Of a stretch of 64,000 bases of DNA, positions 11,950 through 22,635 are shown piece by piece. Each line of letters begins with the position of its first letter. Within the stretch, counting starts at the first letter, position 1. Under the pieces are notes generated by a model, which searched no databases, was not told the origin of the DNA, and saw only the letters and a program-made list of their open reading frames with translations. The position numbers were made by a program, and so were the translations under genes. The stretch is from Vitrella brassicaformis. Lineage: Eukaryota > Sar > Vitrellaceae. The stretch lies in contig CDMY01000571.1 of assembly GCA_001179505.1 (NCBI GenBank), positions 50,841 through 114,840 of the forward strand, in the 5' to 3' direction.

Positions 11950-12487
11950 CGGCTCGGTTCGTAGCGGTAGCAATCAGCTTACGTACGAATAAGCGTGGCT
12001 TGAGAGCATTTGTCTGTCTGTCTGTCTGGTCCTTTCGGCTGCATTGCATCGTCCTTTGGTTGTCTTGTCGTGTGGTGAGGCAGAGGCAGAGAGGCTGCCT
12101 GGTAGCGTATGGGTGCATGTCAGTCAGTGTTGCTGGCAGTTTTGGGTGGGTTTTATGTGTCGGTAGCGTAGCTGTGTAGTCGTAGGATGCTCAGCTCATT
12201 TCGATCTGAACATGACTCGATCCAGGTGTGCATTCGGCAGCACGGTAGGGCCTAAACGATATGGTCTTCATGACGCGGAAGGTGTCACCCGTTTACTCAA
12301 TCGTGCATCCACAAGCAATCGTCTACTTTGTCTGTCTGCATCTCGCACACACGGTAGCTAAGCGACGTCCGTTAGCAGTGAGTGAGTCAGCTCCCATATG
12401 CACATCCACACATAAGTAAGGCACCATGCGCCATCTCTTGTCTCTCGCTCTTTCTGCCCTTGTCTATCCATCCATCCATCCACCCTA
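11950..12487. other. Intergenic gap, no gene seen
   Basis: Tail-to-tail gap between the membrane protein and VPS54. It contains a (GTCT)n patch near 12010-12030 and (ATCC)n near 12466-12482. No exon with splice support. Confidence 0.5.
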
Positions 12488-15400
12488 TCATCTGGGAATC
12501 TTGCCCTCGACGGCCTTGAGTGCCTTGCCCGTCAGCCCCAGGTGCGCCTTGATGGCGCCAATCAGGTCGCCCACAAACCCACACAAAGGCCCGTAGATCA
12601 GCGACAAGGGCGACAGCGTCTGGTAGAGGTACACCACATCGAAGGCATAGCGCTCGGGCGGCGACGGCAGGTTTGGCACTGCTGAAGGGGGCTGGGGGGA
12701 CTGTGCCTGCTGCTGCTGCTGCTGCTGTGTGCCGCTGGGAGAGGGGAGGGGGGACGGCTGTTGGCCACTGAGGTGGCGATCAAAGCGCTCTGAAATGTCA
12801 TGGAATGAGCGGGCGAAGATCTTCTTGGTGTGCTCCGGATCGAGCACCTTGACCAACACCTGCACCGTCCATCCACCCACCCATCCACAGGTGTGTCAAC
12901 TTGTCTGTCTCTGTGTCTGTCCCACCTTGTAGAGCGCATTGACGTCCTTTGCGAAGGCCGCGACGGCCTCGTGTGGCGGCATCACCTTGCCCTCATCGGA
13001 CGCGGTGATGTCGCCCGGCTCCCCTCCCTCTCCCTCCCGATCAGCCTCACTCTCGCTCTCTTCGTCGTCGTCTTCGCTCTCATCCCGATCGCTGTCCCGC
13101 GCGTGCGGCCATGAGAACCACTTCTGGGCATGGAAAGTGTACCTCTCAGTGAGGATGTCGCCCAGCTTCTGGAAGACCTTGGAGCGGTGCTCCAGGAACT
13201 CGCCATTGATCTGGTGCAGCTCGCTCAGCAAAGACGGGCCGGCCTCCTGCATCGCCGATGTGGTCGTGCTGGTGCTGGCGACGGTCTTGGTGAGCCGCTC
13301 GTGGAGCCTCGGGAGCACTGCGGCGATGCAGCCGAGCGTCTGTGCGGTGAGAGCCAGGTTGAGGGCTGTGATCTTCTTGAGTGACTTCTTGGTGGTGGCC
13401 GCCTGGCCGCCCAGCACCAGGGCGAGCGTCTGGCGGTTGAAGAGCTTGACCGTGTGGCACAGCCGCTGCACCACCTCTAGCCCGACCACCGGCAGCCTCT
13501 CACACACATCCACATACTCGTGACACACCTGCAGCAGCACCAGGCACGACGCCACAACAGGGTAGGAGGCCCCGTCGATGACCAGCGACTTTGCCGACGT
13601 CTGGGCCGGTGTCCCATTGGCTGCCACAGAGCCGTTCTCCATCGCGGCATCGTCAGCAGGCACCAGCCGCCTCACGACGCTCTTGACGAAGTCGTCCTGG
13701 ACGTCCGCGCGCTCCCACCGCTCGTTTTCGAGGATGACGTTAACCTGGGCCACCTTGCTCTGGTGGAACTCCTCAATGATGCCCTTTGCCTGCTGGTACA
13801 GAATCGCCCGCACAGTGCCGCCCATCGCCCCCGCAAGAGCCGGCTGCAGCCCACCACCCTCCTGGCTGCCCACTGCCTGCGCCACTCGCTCGCGCGTCTC
13901 GTCGTGTAGGCGTGTCGCCGTGTCTAGCGCGCCGATGGCCGTGACGTATATCGGCTGAAAGAGGGCGGGCGAGAGGGCATAGTGAAGGTCGCTTCTGCTC
14001 TGCAGCAGCACGCCACTCTTGGCCAAGAGGGTCGACAGGGTGACCTCGGCCAGACGGACCAGATCGGCAGCGACCGTCACGAGCTGCTCTCTCGTGTGCA
14101 CTGGGGTGGAGGGGGCTCCCCCCTCGCCCTCTTGCTGCTGCTGCTGCTGCTGCTGCTGTTGGGGCGATTGCCCGTCAGCTGCCGCTTGAGCGAGCTGGCG
14201 GTTGATGGCGTGAAGGATGAGCAGGGAGAGGACCTGCACGCGCCGGCCGACGGTGAGGCAGAAGCCGAGTATGGCCCGCCAGAAGACGCAGAAGACGTCG
14301 TGAGAGAGCTGCTCCACCTGGTCACCCAGCAACACCCGATCCTTCCCACCTGTGTGCCACACAGGCCAGGCTATGAGTGCTCTCGTTGTATCGCTTCGCA
14401 TGGGTGTGGACGTGATGTACCTGATGCTTCGCTCTCCTCATCAGGTTCATTCTCGTCTCCGTCCGTCTGTGCGGCGATGGCCTCGTCGGCCCTCTTCCTG
14501 CTCTCCCCGGCCGCCAGCACGGCCTCGGCAGACGCCACCACACGCAGCGCCTTCTTGGTCTGCTTCAACAGCACGTCGCGCAGCGAATGCACGGCTTGCT
14601 GCAGCAGCTGCCGTCTCAGCAACGTCCCAACCAAGGTGTCGATCTTGGCGTGCTGGTGGCTGACGGTGTCTGTCAGGGTGTCCGCGGGAGATGCGGACTG
14701 CCAGCCATAGGCCCATCTGGGGGTGCCTTCTGACGGCAGGGGGGAGGGGCTGAGGAGAATCTCGATGGCCGACGTGACGAAATCTGCCTCGAGCATTCTG
14801 TCGATTGACGAGAGGAGGTCTGAGAGCTGGGCGGAGACGTGTTTGGTGGCGTGGACCCGGGAGAGCTGCGTGGTCAGGACCTTCTGGGTGGACTCGATCA
14901 GGTCAACTGAATCAAGGGAGCCAGCCGTATACATCTCCCTCTGTGCGTGGCTGTGCATCCGATGTGTGCCTTCACCTGCTGTTGAGAAGTCTTGGACCGA
15001 CAGGAGCATCTGTAGGGAAGGGTGTGTCTGCCTGATGGAGCTGAGCAGCTCCATTAACCGCACCAGCTCAAGCAGCCGGCCCTTCTTCTCCGTCAGACGC
15101 AACACCTACACATAACCACACAACCACATTCATTCAGACACCCATCCACTCTGTTTGTTGTGACTTCTTTGCCCACCTCGAGGCCAGGTGCAACATCCCT
15201 CTCCCTCAGTGACGCCAAATCGCCCCTCAGCGAGCGCAGAGAGTCAACCGCTGACCTGAAGCCCAGACAGACAGCCGGACCCATTCATCGGTGTGTGTGT
15301 GGCACGTGTGGGTGCGGTGAGCGTATCGGTACCTGAGGTCCTCCTGGACGCTCTCCAGATTGTTGAGTGCCGAGAAGAACGACTGGAACCGCGACCTTAT

Positions 15401-16087
15401 CTGGTCGAACAGACTCACCTCGACAACATCCAGATAATTCGACAGCTTCTCCTACACAGACACACGAAGGAAAAGGCGTCAGGATGCCGGCCGTCCGATC
15501 TGTCATGATTGCATCGGTGCCGTCCCCACCCACCCCACCTGCATGGCCATGCTCGTGTGCAGGGACTGTCTGAAAATCTGGTGCTTGGCCAGCTGGAAGT
15601 CGCTCTGGAAGTACATCTGCGGGACGATCCGAAAGCACCGCGAGAAGTCCTGCACGCGATGCAGGCTCCCCCTATCACCGCCCGCCGCATCACTCCCCCG
15701 CCGCCTCTCCCCCCTGTGAGCATGCTCCCGCAGCTGCTGCCGTATGCCGTCCAAATACGGCCGGAAATCCTCCGCTTTGACTTCAGGGATCGGACTCAAT
15801 GGCGGCGGGGGAGCCTCCCTCTCTCCCCTGATGGTCAACGCTTCCACCACCTCTGACCACAGGGATTCGCTCTCGGGGTTGTTGAGCACCGACGAGAGGC
15901 TCTGCGTGGTCCGCAGCTCCCGATAGACGTCGGAATAGTCATTTGGTGGGCGCGCAGATGCTGCTGATGCTGCTGCGGATGAACCAGCTCGTCTTGGCGA
16001 GCGAGGGGAAGAGGGAGAGGGGCCGTCTGCCGCCATTGGCTGCGAGTGTTGCCTTCTCGTCTCGGGAGCTGCTCGGGTACCCTCCAT
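12488..16087 (-). CDS. VPS54: VPS54, GARP tethering-complex subunit, 6 exons
   Basis: Exons 16087-15539, 15451-15333, 15255-15177, 15105-14421, 14349-12926 and 12859-12488 join in phase to 1,075 residues. VPS54 is the subunit of the Golgi-associated retrograde protein complex (with VPS51/52/53) that tethers endosome-derived vesicles at the trans-Golgi. The family match is good: EKLSNYLDVVEVSLFDQIRS after a flexible N-terminus, then a helical-rod middle and VVQRLCHTVKLFNRQTLAL / ITALNLALTAQTLGCI / LHQINGEFLEHRSKVFQKL in the C-terminal domain, ending in DVVYLYQTLSPLSLIYG. Two polyglutamine runs (about 10 Q from 14129-14160, 7 Q from 12707-12727) and acidic patches are insertions relative to usual VPS54. 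Length is close to animal VPS54. Confidence 0.9.
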
Positions 16088-16210
16088 GCGAGACGCCGGG
16101 GCAATGGCTGCGCGGCGAAGGCTTGCTCAAACGAGTGTGTGACGCCCGACGAAGATGACGGTGTCTATCGTTACGCTCACGTACACAAATGGGAGAACGC
16201 ACATGCCAGC

Positions 16211-16675
16211 TTAGCTCGCGAGCAGAGGCCAGGGTAAGACGATGACCGCGGCGGCAGTCAGAAGCAGAAAATCTTTGGAATGCTTCGAAATGCTCTTGTG
16301 TGACCGCAGATCTTGCAGCGCACCACGTTGATGGCGTGTTGAATCATGATAGAGGGCCTGCTTGTCATCGGTGATGGACCTGCCGCGAAAACAGACAGAC
16401 GACGGCGTCGATATGATGTCATTGATTGAGTTCTGTATCCAGTTCTGCTTGTATTCACCCAAGTGGCGGCCATGGCTGATCATGGCGCTGCAGCTTCTGC
16501 GGGTGACGGCCGTCAGGTGAGGCTGCAGGACGGCGGGATGTCGGCTCATCGTCCACCATTTGTACGTGTATCGTTGCAGACCAGACGCCTCGGTCATCGT
16601 CAGCACCTGCCGCCGGTGGTGAAGAGTGGCGACGCGCAGAGCGGGAGAGGGACCTGAGGAGAAAGTCTCAGACAT
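16211..16675 (-). CDS. Possible small tail-anchored protein, single exon
   Basis: A 154-residue frame from ATG 16675 (MSETFSSGPSPALRV) to 16211. The codons look normal for the window, and the C-terminus has a hydrophobic stretch (DFLLLTAAAVIVLPWPLL) that could anchor it in a membrane. It contains YTYKWWTMSRH and QNWIQNSINDIIS but matches no family I know. A competing frame on the same strand (VRCKICGH) is also plausible, so the gene may be spliced or spurious. Confidence 0.3.
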   Translation of the reverse strand: MSETFSSGPSPALRVATLHHRRQVLTMTEASGLQRYTYKWWTMSRHPAVLQPHLTAVTRRSCSAMISHGRHLGEYKQNWIQNSINDIISTPSSVCFRGRSITDDKQALYHDSTRHQRGALQDLRSHKSISKHSKDFLLLTAAAVIVLPWPLLAS

Positions 16676-16752
16676 GGTGAGTGAGGGAAACGCGCAGACA
16701 GAACCGTGTAATGCTTCACTGACTGTCGCTCGCTGTCTTGTTTGCCCTGCAG

Positions 16753-17945
16753 CCTGGTCTTCGCACATGTATCACAGCCTTCCTGCCCCTCTGTCCACCT
16801 CGCCGTCGGCAGCAGAGGCAGAGAGGATCGGTCGTTTTGGCAGCGTGTCCAGCTCGATCTCGTCACCGAATTGGCCAAGAGGCTCACATAGCTGACGGCA
16901 ATCACACTCTGCTATCCCGTGGGCGTCTCCCTCTGGCGCATTGATCTGTTCATCACCGTGGTTGAGGGCCAGGGGGGCGACCGACATGGATGGGAGCACG
17001 CTGAGGACAGTCAGATTCAAGGCGGCTCAGCTCAGCTGCCGTCGATCTCTCACGCGAATGGACTTCAGCCACTGAGCGCACTTCGACATCAGTGTACTCG
17101 CCTTCGTGCAGTCGCTCGAGTGGCTGACCGGCACTTGCTCCCGACCCGACGCCAAGCCATCCCTCCCGGGCTGGCCTTCGACCTATCTCTCTTCTGCAGT
17201 GGCGATTTCCCTTCCCAGCCCTCGCCCCTCTTCAAGCAGACCATGCAGCAGCTGGCGCGGCAGGCCACCTTTGTGGCTTACTGACTGACGCCACACGACC
17301 TCAAGCCATCCAGCGATGCGGCCATCGAGCTCGCGTCGAGCATCTCCTTTGATCGCTTTGCGGACGACCTTCTGATGGCCACATGCGTCGAACCCGCCGC
17401 TCCCCTCCGGCATCCCCACATCCCCCTCCTACCCCACCATCGTCAAGCATCTGCGTCCATTCCCAAAGACGACCGAGATCCGAATCGCTGTTGATGCGAT
17501 GGGGGCGTTGGCGGGGGTGGAGAGGGTAAGGGAGTCCGACGTGCGAGAGGTGGAGATCAGGATAGGCGGCCTGATGGGCGCGGCGGAGGTCATAGCAGCT
17601 GCTGCCAAGCTCACCAACTGCCGACGATAAGCCAGCTGCGCTTCTTCATTGAAGAGGGTGGGTGAACAATACACAGACTACACATCCATCCGCCAGTTCA
17701 TTTCTTCTCTCTCTGTCTGTCTGTCTGTCTGTCTGTCTGTCCGCCTGTGTGCGTGCTGTTCATCCGTCGGTCAGTGTCAGAGGATATGCGGCGATGACAT
17801 GGGTGCCATCTTCTCAACCGTATTTCTCTCGGCCCTTCCATAACATCCCAGGGCTGCAGCGTCCCAGCTGTCGCCGCCATCCGTGCCGCCTTCCCCGACA
17901 GCACGACGGTCGGACACTTCTGCGTGGGCATAGAGACGCATGCCG
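16753..17945 (+). pseudogene. Decayed F-box/LRR-like gene with stops and frameshifts
   Basis: Protein-like blocks lie in order on the plus strand but in different frames. Near 16855-16975 is VQLDLVTELAKRLT, then an in-frame TAG (16888-16890), then LTAITLCYPVGVSLWRIDLF. Near 17235-17400 is LARQATFVAY, an in-frame TGA, then ELASSISFDRFADDLLMATC. Near 17430-17630 is YPTIVKHLRPFPKTTEIRI and GLMGAAEVIAAAAKL in a shifted frame. At 17853-17945 an exon-like block follows a catcccag acceptor (GCSVPAVAAIRAAFPD). The style resembles the helical/LRR-like part of the gene at 43182-46246. Two stops plus at least one frame change that splicing does not obviously remove suggest a pseudogene. Direct homology to the F-box family is inferred. 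Confidence 0.55.
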
Positions 17946-18410
17946 CTTGGTGAGCTTGCTGGTGTCACAGTGGGCCGACCTGGACACAGTGTCTGTCTGT
18001 CTGTCTGTCGTTTATGGGAGGAAGGAGGCCATAGCTGCGGTCGGTCGCTGTGTAGATATCTGAGCGGCTGCCGACGGACGTACGGCGAGTAGTGTCTGCT
18101 GTGGCTTAGCCTGCCTGTGCTGTTGGGTGGGTAAACCCAGTAGATTGATGCGTCTTTCAGTGACACACCCGTCAACCAAACATTCAGGTCTGCGCACACA
18201 GATAAATTTCATCGCCACGCACGAATGAGGCAAATGTCAACACGCACACTCACACACACATCATATCAAGCAGTCGACCCGATGACAAAATAGATGGATG
18301 ATGCACTCTCTCCGATCCCATCTCTCTCTGTCAGAAGCACACGGCAGCACTCGGCAGCTGAATAGCCCCCAACCCACACACACACACACCGCCCTCCCTC
18401 CCTCTCCCTC
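17946..18410. other. Intergenic gap
   Basis: Contains GTCT-type runs near 17995-18010 and CA repeats near 18250 and 18380. No gene seen. Confidence 0.4.
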
Positions 18411-20136
18411 TCAGTTGATGCCGAGTGTCACCCACTGCCCCCGCTCGTCGATGCGGCGCAGCTGCTGCCACCCACCAAACTCACAGTCGTCATTGCCCAA
18501 ATGGTCGTTGAAGCCCTTGTTGATGGCCCCCTCCTCTATGCCGTGTCGGGCCGCCTCGTCCAGCCGGGCCCTCTGCACCACCTCACGCACACCCACACGG
18601 CCCCGTGTGTGGACCACCTGGTGTGGGCGGCTGTCGGCCAAAATGGCGAAGCACTGCAGCGGCACCCGCACCGTCACGCCACCCACATTGGCCGTCCCGC
18701 CCACCACCTCCCTGTTGCTGCTGGCATACAAGGCCGACTGGATGAAGTGGTGGACGGCCGCACACACACGGCGGGCAATGTCGCTGTTGCGGATGGTCAG
18801 TGTGCTTGTGATGGTCTGTTTGGCGGCCTGCATGTCGAAGCACATGGCGGCGATGCGCCAGCCGATGGCCTCTGCCTCGTGTGGGCCGTATCCAGCGGGG
18901 GCGGGGGGCGGACTGGCCGCAGGTGTGCCAGGGGGCTGCAGCAGATGGGGTAGGAGGGTGGGGAGGGACCTCATAAGGAAGGCCGCCAGCGACCTCTGGG
19001 GGGCGAGTGCCGCATTGACGGCCGCCATCGCCCCCGTGTGGATGTCGTTGAGGACTGTCCTGCATTGGGTCAAGACCAGCTGGCGACGACGGCGCCGCTC
19101 TGGGGTGTCTGTGGGCATGCGGCCGATGTCCGCCCCGTTTCGCAGCAAGCTGCGGATGGTGGCCTCGCGGAGCGGAGTCTGACTGGCGGCTCGGTCCCTG
19201 CCGAACTGCGGCCTGTTGACGTCCTGCGAGGCGTCAATTCCTGTTTCGAGCTCTATGGCGGCCGAGTACAGCGGGGATCTCCTTCCTCTGTTGATGTCCC
19301 CTTCTGGCACGTGGCGGCCCAGGTAGTCGACCACACAGGGAGAGCTCCACTGTGCCGCCACGTGCAGCGGCGTCAAATTCAACGCCAGTGCATTAAGGTC
19401 GGCCCCGTTAGCCACCAGCAGGTCCATGTAGGCATCGATGAAGGCCTGGGAATAGTGCGCTCGCTCGCTGCGGGCCGCCAAGTGGACCGGAGTGTTACCG
19501 TTCTCGTCTGGTTGCGTGGCGAGTGTGGCGTCATGATCGATGAGCCGCCGGTACATCGATCGACAGCAGCCGCTGCTCGTAGCCGGGGGACACCTGATAG
19601 ACGATTCTGCCGGTGACGGACCTGGGCAGCTCCATGCCAAGCCCATGATCATCATGCACCGCAGCGCTGGGCGCCAACAAGACGGTCACAGCGCTCTCAT
19701 TGCCCCCACAGATGGCCATCCTGATGGGCCGGTCGTCCGTAGAGGTCGGCTCGTTGACGTGGGCGCCGCCGTCGATGAGGGCATTCAAGATGTCCGCCTC
19801 AAGCTCAGGAGACGACCAGTGAGGCAAGAAGAGAGGCCGCCGACTGTAGAGGCTGGCCTGTGTGGTTTGCAGGGTGCCGTCACTGAGGTTGTCAATGGCA
19901 AGCGATAGCAGTCGATACGGCCGCCCATGGCCGCCGCTGCCTCGCACCCGCAGCCGGGCCGCACTGTTCGGGTCAGCACCATCCTGTATGAGGTCCGTCA
20001 CCTGCTGCGGATCAGTGAAGGTCCGACGGACGATGCCGTCAGCCAGCCGTCTGGTCGCATCGTTGGTGTGCCCGATTTCGATGTCCTCGAGCTGTAGCCA
20101 TTCTTCGGGCTGCTGTGGTGGCGCACTGGAGGTCAT
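18411..20136 (-). pseudogene. Ankyrin-repeat protein, copy 2, broken by a 4-nt insertion
   Basis: Homologous along its length to copies 1 and 3. Translation from ATG 20136 (MTSSAPPQQPEEWLQLEDIE) is clean to about 19555, where the frame changes; the remainder to the stop at 18411 is open in the next frame and ends with the family tail QWVTLGIN. At the junction copy 3 reads GTCGATCTACCGG on the coding strand whereas this copy reads GTCGATCGATGTACCGG, a 4-nt gain consistent with duplication of CGAT plus a base change. No splice pair is present there. The 3' half retains ankyrin blocks and the conserved region LAAFLMRSLPTLLPHLLQPP. It may be a recent pseudogene, an allele-specific lesion or an assembly error. 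Confidence 0.8.
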
Positions 20137-20420
20137 CGGTCGCCTCACGCCATCATTTTAAGCTGCATGCATCGTCACGCACAAACAGCAGAAAATCACA
20201 CACGGGATTCCTCCCTCTCTCTCTCTTTCCATCCATTCGCACCTTAACGAGTGTGTGATGCGTCGAGTCCTCCTTGCCGTCAGTCACCGACATCAGCGCA
20301 CATCAGCGAAGAAGGAAGCACCATCGACAGACGCATTGGCGTCCTGCAAAACACATACAACACAACACAGTGCATCAATGCTCTGGGCTTCCCTCTCGCA
20401 CCTCAATTGGACTAAAAAGA
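20137..20420. repeat. Duplicated 5' flank shared with 58128-58410
   Basis: The sequence upstream of ankyrin copy 2 aligns by eye with that upstream of copy 3: both begin cctcacgccatcatt(t/c)taagctg, then share a CT-rich run, ccattcgcacct, and a gatgcgtcgag...cttgccgtc block. The duplication therefore includes promoter sequence, not only the coding region. Confidence 0.7.
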
Positions 20421-20528
20421 CACCCGCATTCCCTGCTGCCACGCTGCTGGGGTTCAGGGTTTAGGGCTCGAACCCTGCGTCCAGGCACCCTAATTGCAAC
20501 AGCCCGAGGAAGGGGATCTTCCCAGCGG

Positions 20529-22157
20529 ATGGCGTGGTTTCGTAGCCCGTTGGCGCTCCTCTGTGACTTCCTGTTCATTGCCTGCTCCTTCTTGCTGCTG
20601 TTTCCACTCGACAAAAACATCACGCTCACGTCCTTCCGCCAGATCCCTCCCGGCAATGAGACCACACGCATTGCTGACAGCAACTGCACTCGGTACAATG
20701 CCAGATTCCCTTCAAAAGGAGAGGTACGACAAGCAATCGACACATTCATGAATGGGCTTGTCTGTCTGTTGGAATAAGTGGATGGTTGGCTGCAGGTGCT
20801 GCATGCCTGGGTGTATGTGCCGGACGGCCGGGGCGAGGCCGGACTGCCGGTCATACTCACTGCCACCGGCCTGGGCTCACAAAAGGTGACTCCAGATTGT
20901 TTGTGGTGCACGCACACACACGACGTACACATCTGTTCTGTGTCTGTCTGTGTGTGCAGGATTTGGGTTTAGAGCCACTGGCAGAGGCCCTGTGCGGCGG
21001 CGGCCTCGTGGCATTCGTCTTCGACTATCGCTACTTCGGCGGATCGGTACGCTGGGAAATCGCGCAAAGACCCCGAGCAGGGCGCCTCACCTGTGTCTGC
21101 GCTTATGTGTGTGTGATTGCAGACTGGCTCGCCGCGGCACGTGACTCTTCCGTGGCTGCAAATAGAGGACTGGATATCCACTCTCACCTACGTGACATCA
21201 GTGGACCCCTCAAAGCATCCTCAGGAGAACTCCTGGCAGGCGGCCATCGACCCTTCGCGTGTGGTGCTGTTCGGCAGCAGCTACGGGGGGGCGCATGTGC
21301 TTTCGGTCGGGGGGAAGGTCAACGGCACGGTGGCGGGCAAGGCCGTCAAGGGAATCCTCGCTCAGGTGTGCTGTGCTTGTGTGTAATGGATGCACGGCTG
21401 TCACGCATCTGTGTGGATCGGTGTGTGTCTACACAGGTGCCTTTGCTGGACGGTCGAGTGAGTTCTCGGCGGGCGCTGAAGAACCGCAGTGCACTCACGA
21501 GTGTGCGCATGTTGTGGGCGTTGCTGGCGGACCTGGCGAGGTGAGCAAGCCCCTTGCACAGACACTGCAGTGCGTCGCACAAACAAATCAATAATACGTT
21601 TGTTCAGGTGGCTGGTGGGGATGAATCCTGCGAGCATCCCGGTGGCCGCAAAGGTGTCTGAGGGGGGCATGGCCGCAATGGCACTCAGCGACGAGGTACG
21701 GCCGCATAGCATACACGACCACACGCCCTGTCTGTCTCAATTTGTGACTGTGTCTGTTTGTCAATCAATCAGGATTACGCCTTGTGGCGTGGAAAGATTC
21801 CCACTCGGCCGCTGGGCGGCTGGCAGAACGAACTGCCGGCCAGAGTGCTCATCGGACCCATGGCGTACCGACCCATTCGTAAGTGAACCGCTATACACAC
21901 ACATGGATGGATGGATGGATGTGTGTGCGTCTGCTTGCGATTGATCAGAGCATCTGGGTGAGAATCCCTACCCCACTCTGATCGTATCGGCGACGCAGGA
22001 CTTCATGCACGATGCGTCGCTGCCGAGGGAGGCCGTCAAGCTGCTGCCGCAGGGGGTGTTGCACGAGGAGGACTGCACACACTTCGACGTGTACACGGAT
22101 GCAGTCAGACAGAGAGTGATACAGCGAATGATGGCTTTTGTGGCGGAACACACTTGA
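20529..22157 (+). CDS. Alpha/beta hydrolase (dienelactone-hydrolase-like), 8 exons
   Basis: Exons 20529-20723, 20796-20885, 20960-21046, 21123-21365, 21437-21540, 21608-21695, 21773-21878 and 21949-22157 join in phase to 373 residues. An N-terminal hydrophobic signal/anchor (LLCDFLFIACSFLLLFPL) suggests secretion or membrane attachment. The fold is read from LPVILTATGLGSQK (beta strand/oxyanion region), AFVFDYRYFGGSTGSPRHVT, QIEDWISTLTYV, then the nucleophile elbow VVLFGSSYGGAHVLSV (Ser in GSSYG). The acid is probably in SATQDFMHD, and the catalytic histidine in EEDCTHFDVY near the end. This layout matches bacterial-type DLH/X-Pro-peptidase-like hydrolases; the substrate is unknown. All junctions are canonical GT-AG. 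Confidence 0.88.
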
Positions 22158-22635
22158 TCGACTGAGTCGTCTGCTGTAGCAGTTTTTGTGTAGTGGGGCT
22201 GCTCGACGCTTGTGCCGGTTTTTGCTTGTCTGCCTAGGTTGGGTGACCTTCGGGTTGTTTAGTGAATAGCTTCATTGTCACCTGCTGGGTGCGCTGTGCG
22301 GCGTGACATTTGACGATAAGCCGTAGGCTGTTAAAAATCCATAAAATGTCAACACAGACTCGACATGCATAGCTTCTTATTGGTCCAAAGCTCTTGTCAA
22401 AGTGCAAGCAACATGCAAACGAAGAGACATAGCTCATTACTGACTTTTCAGCCCGTTGACGACAAGGCAGACCGATATGTACTGAAACTGCCACTCGGCC
22501 TCTTGGTTGCCTCCCCACATTTGATACGGTGCTCTGATAAACGCAGAGTGCCCAGGCCTTCACACCGGAAAAACGTAACTCACGTGTGTTTTGTCAACTC
22601 GACACAGCAAAGCGTCCGAATCGCTTTCATCGCCC
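22158..22635. other. Intergenic gap, no gene seen
   Basis: Tail-to-tail space of about 480 bp between the hydrolase and the oxygenase, AT-richer than its surroundings, without convincing exons. Confidence 0.4.

Noticed and set aside
20440-20520. Possible tRNA on the minus strand (GGGTTCGAGCCC resembles a T-arm)
   Set aside because: The T stem is imperfect and no matching acceptor, D or anticodon stem is found at the expected spacing.
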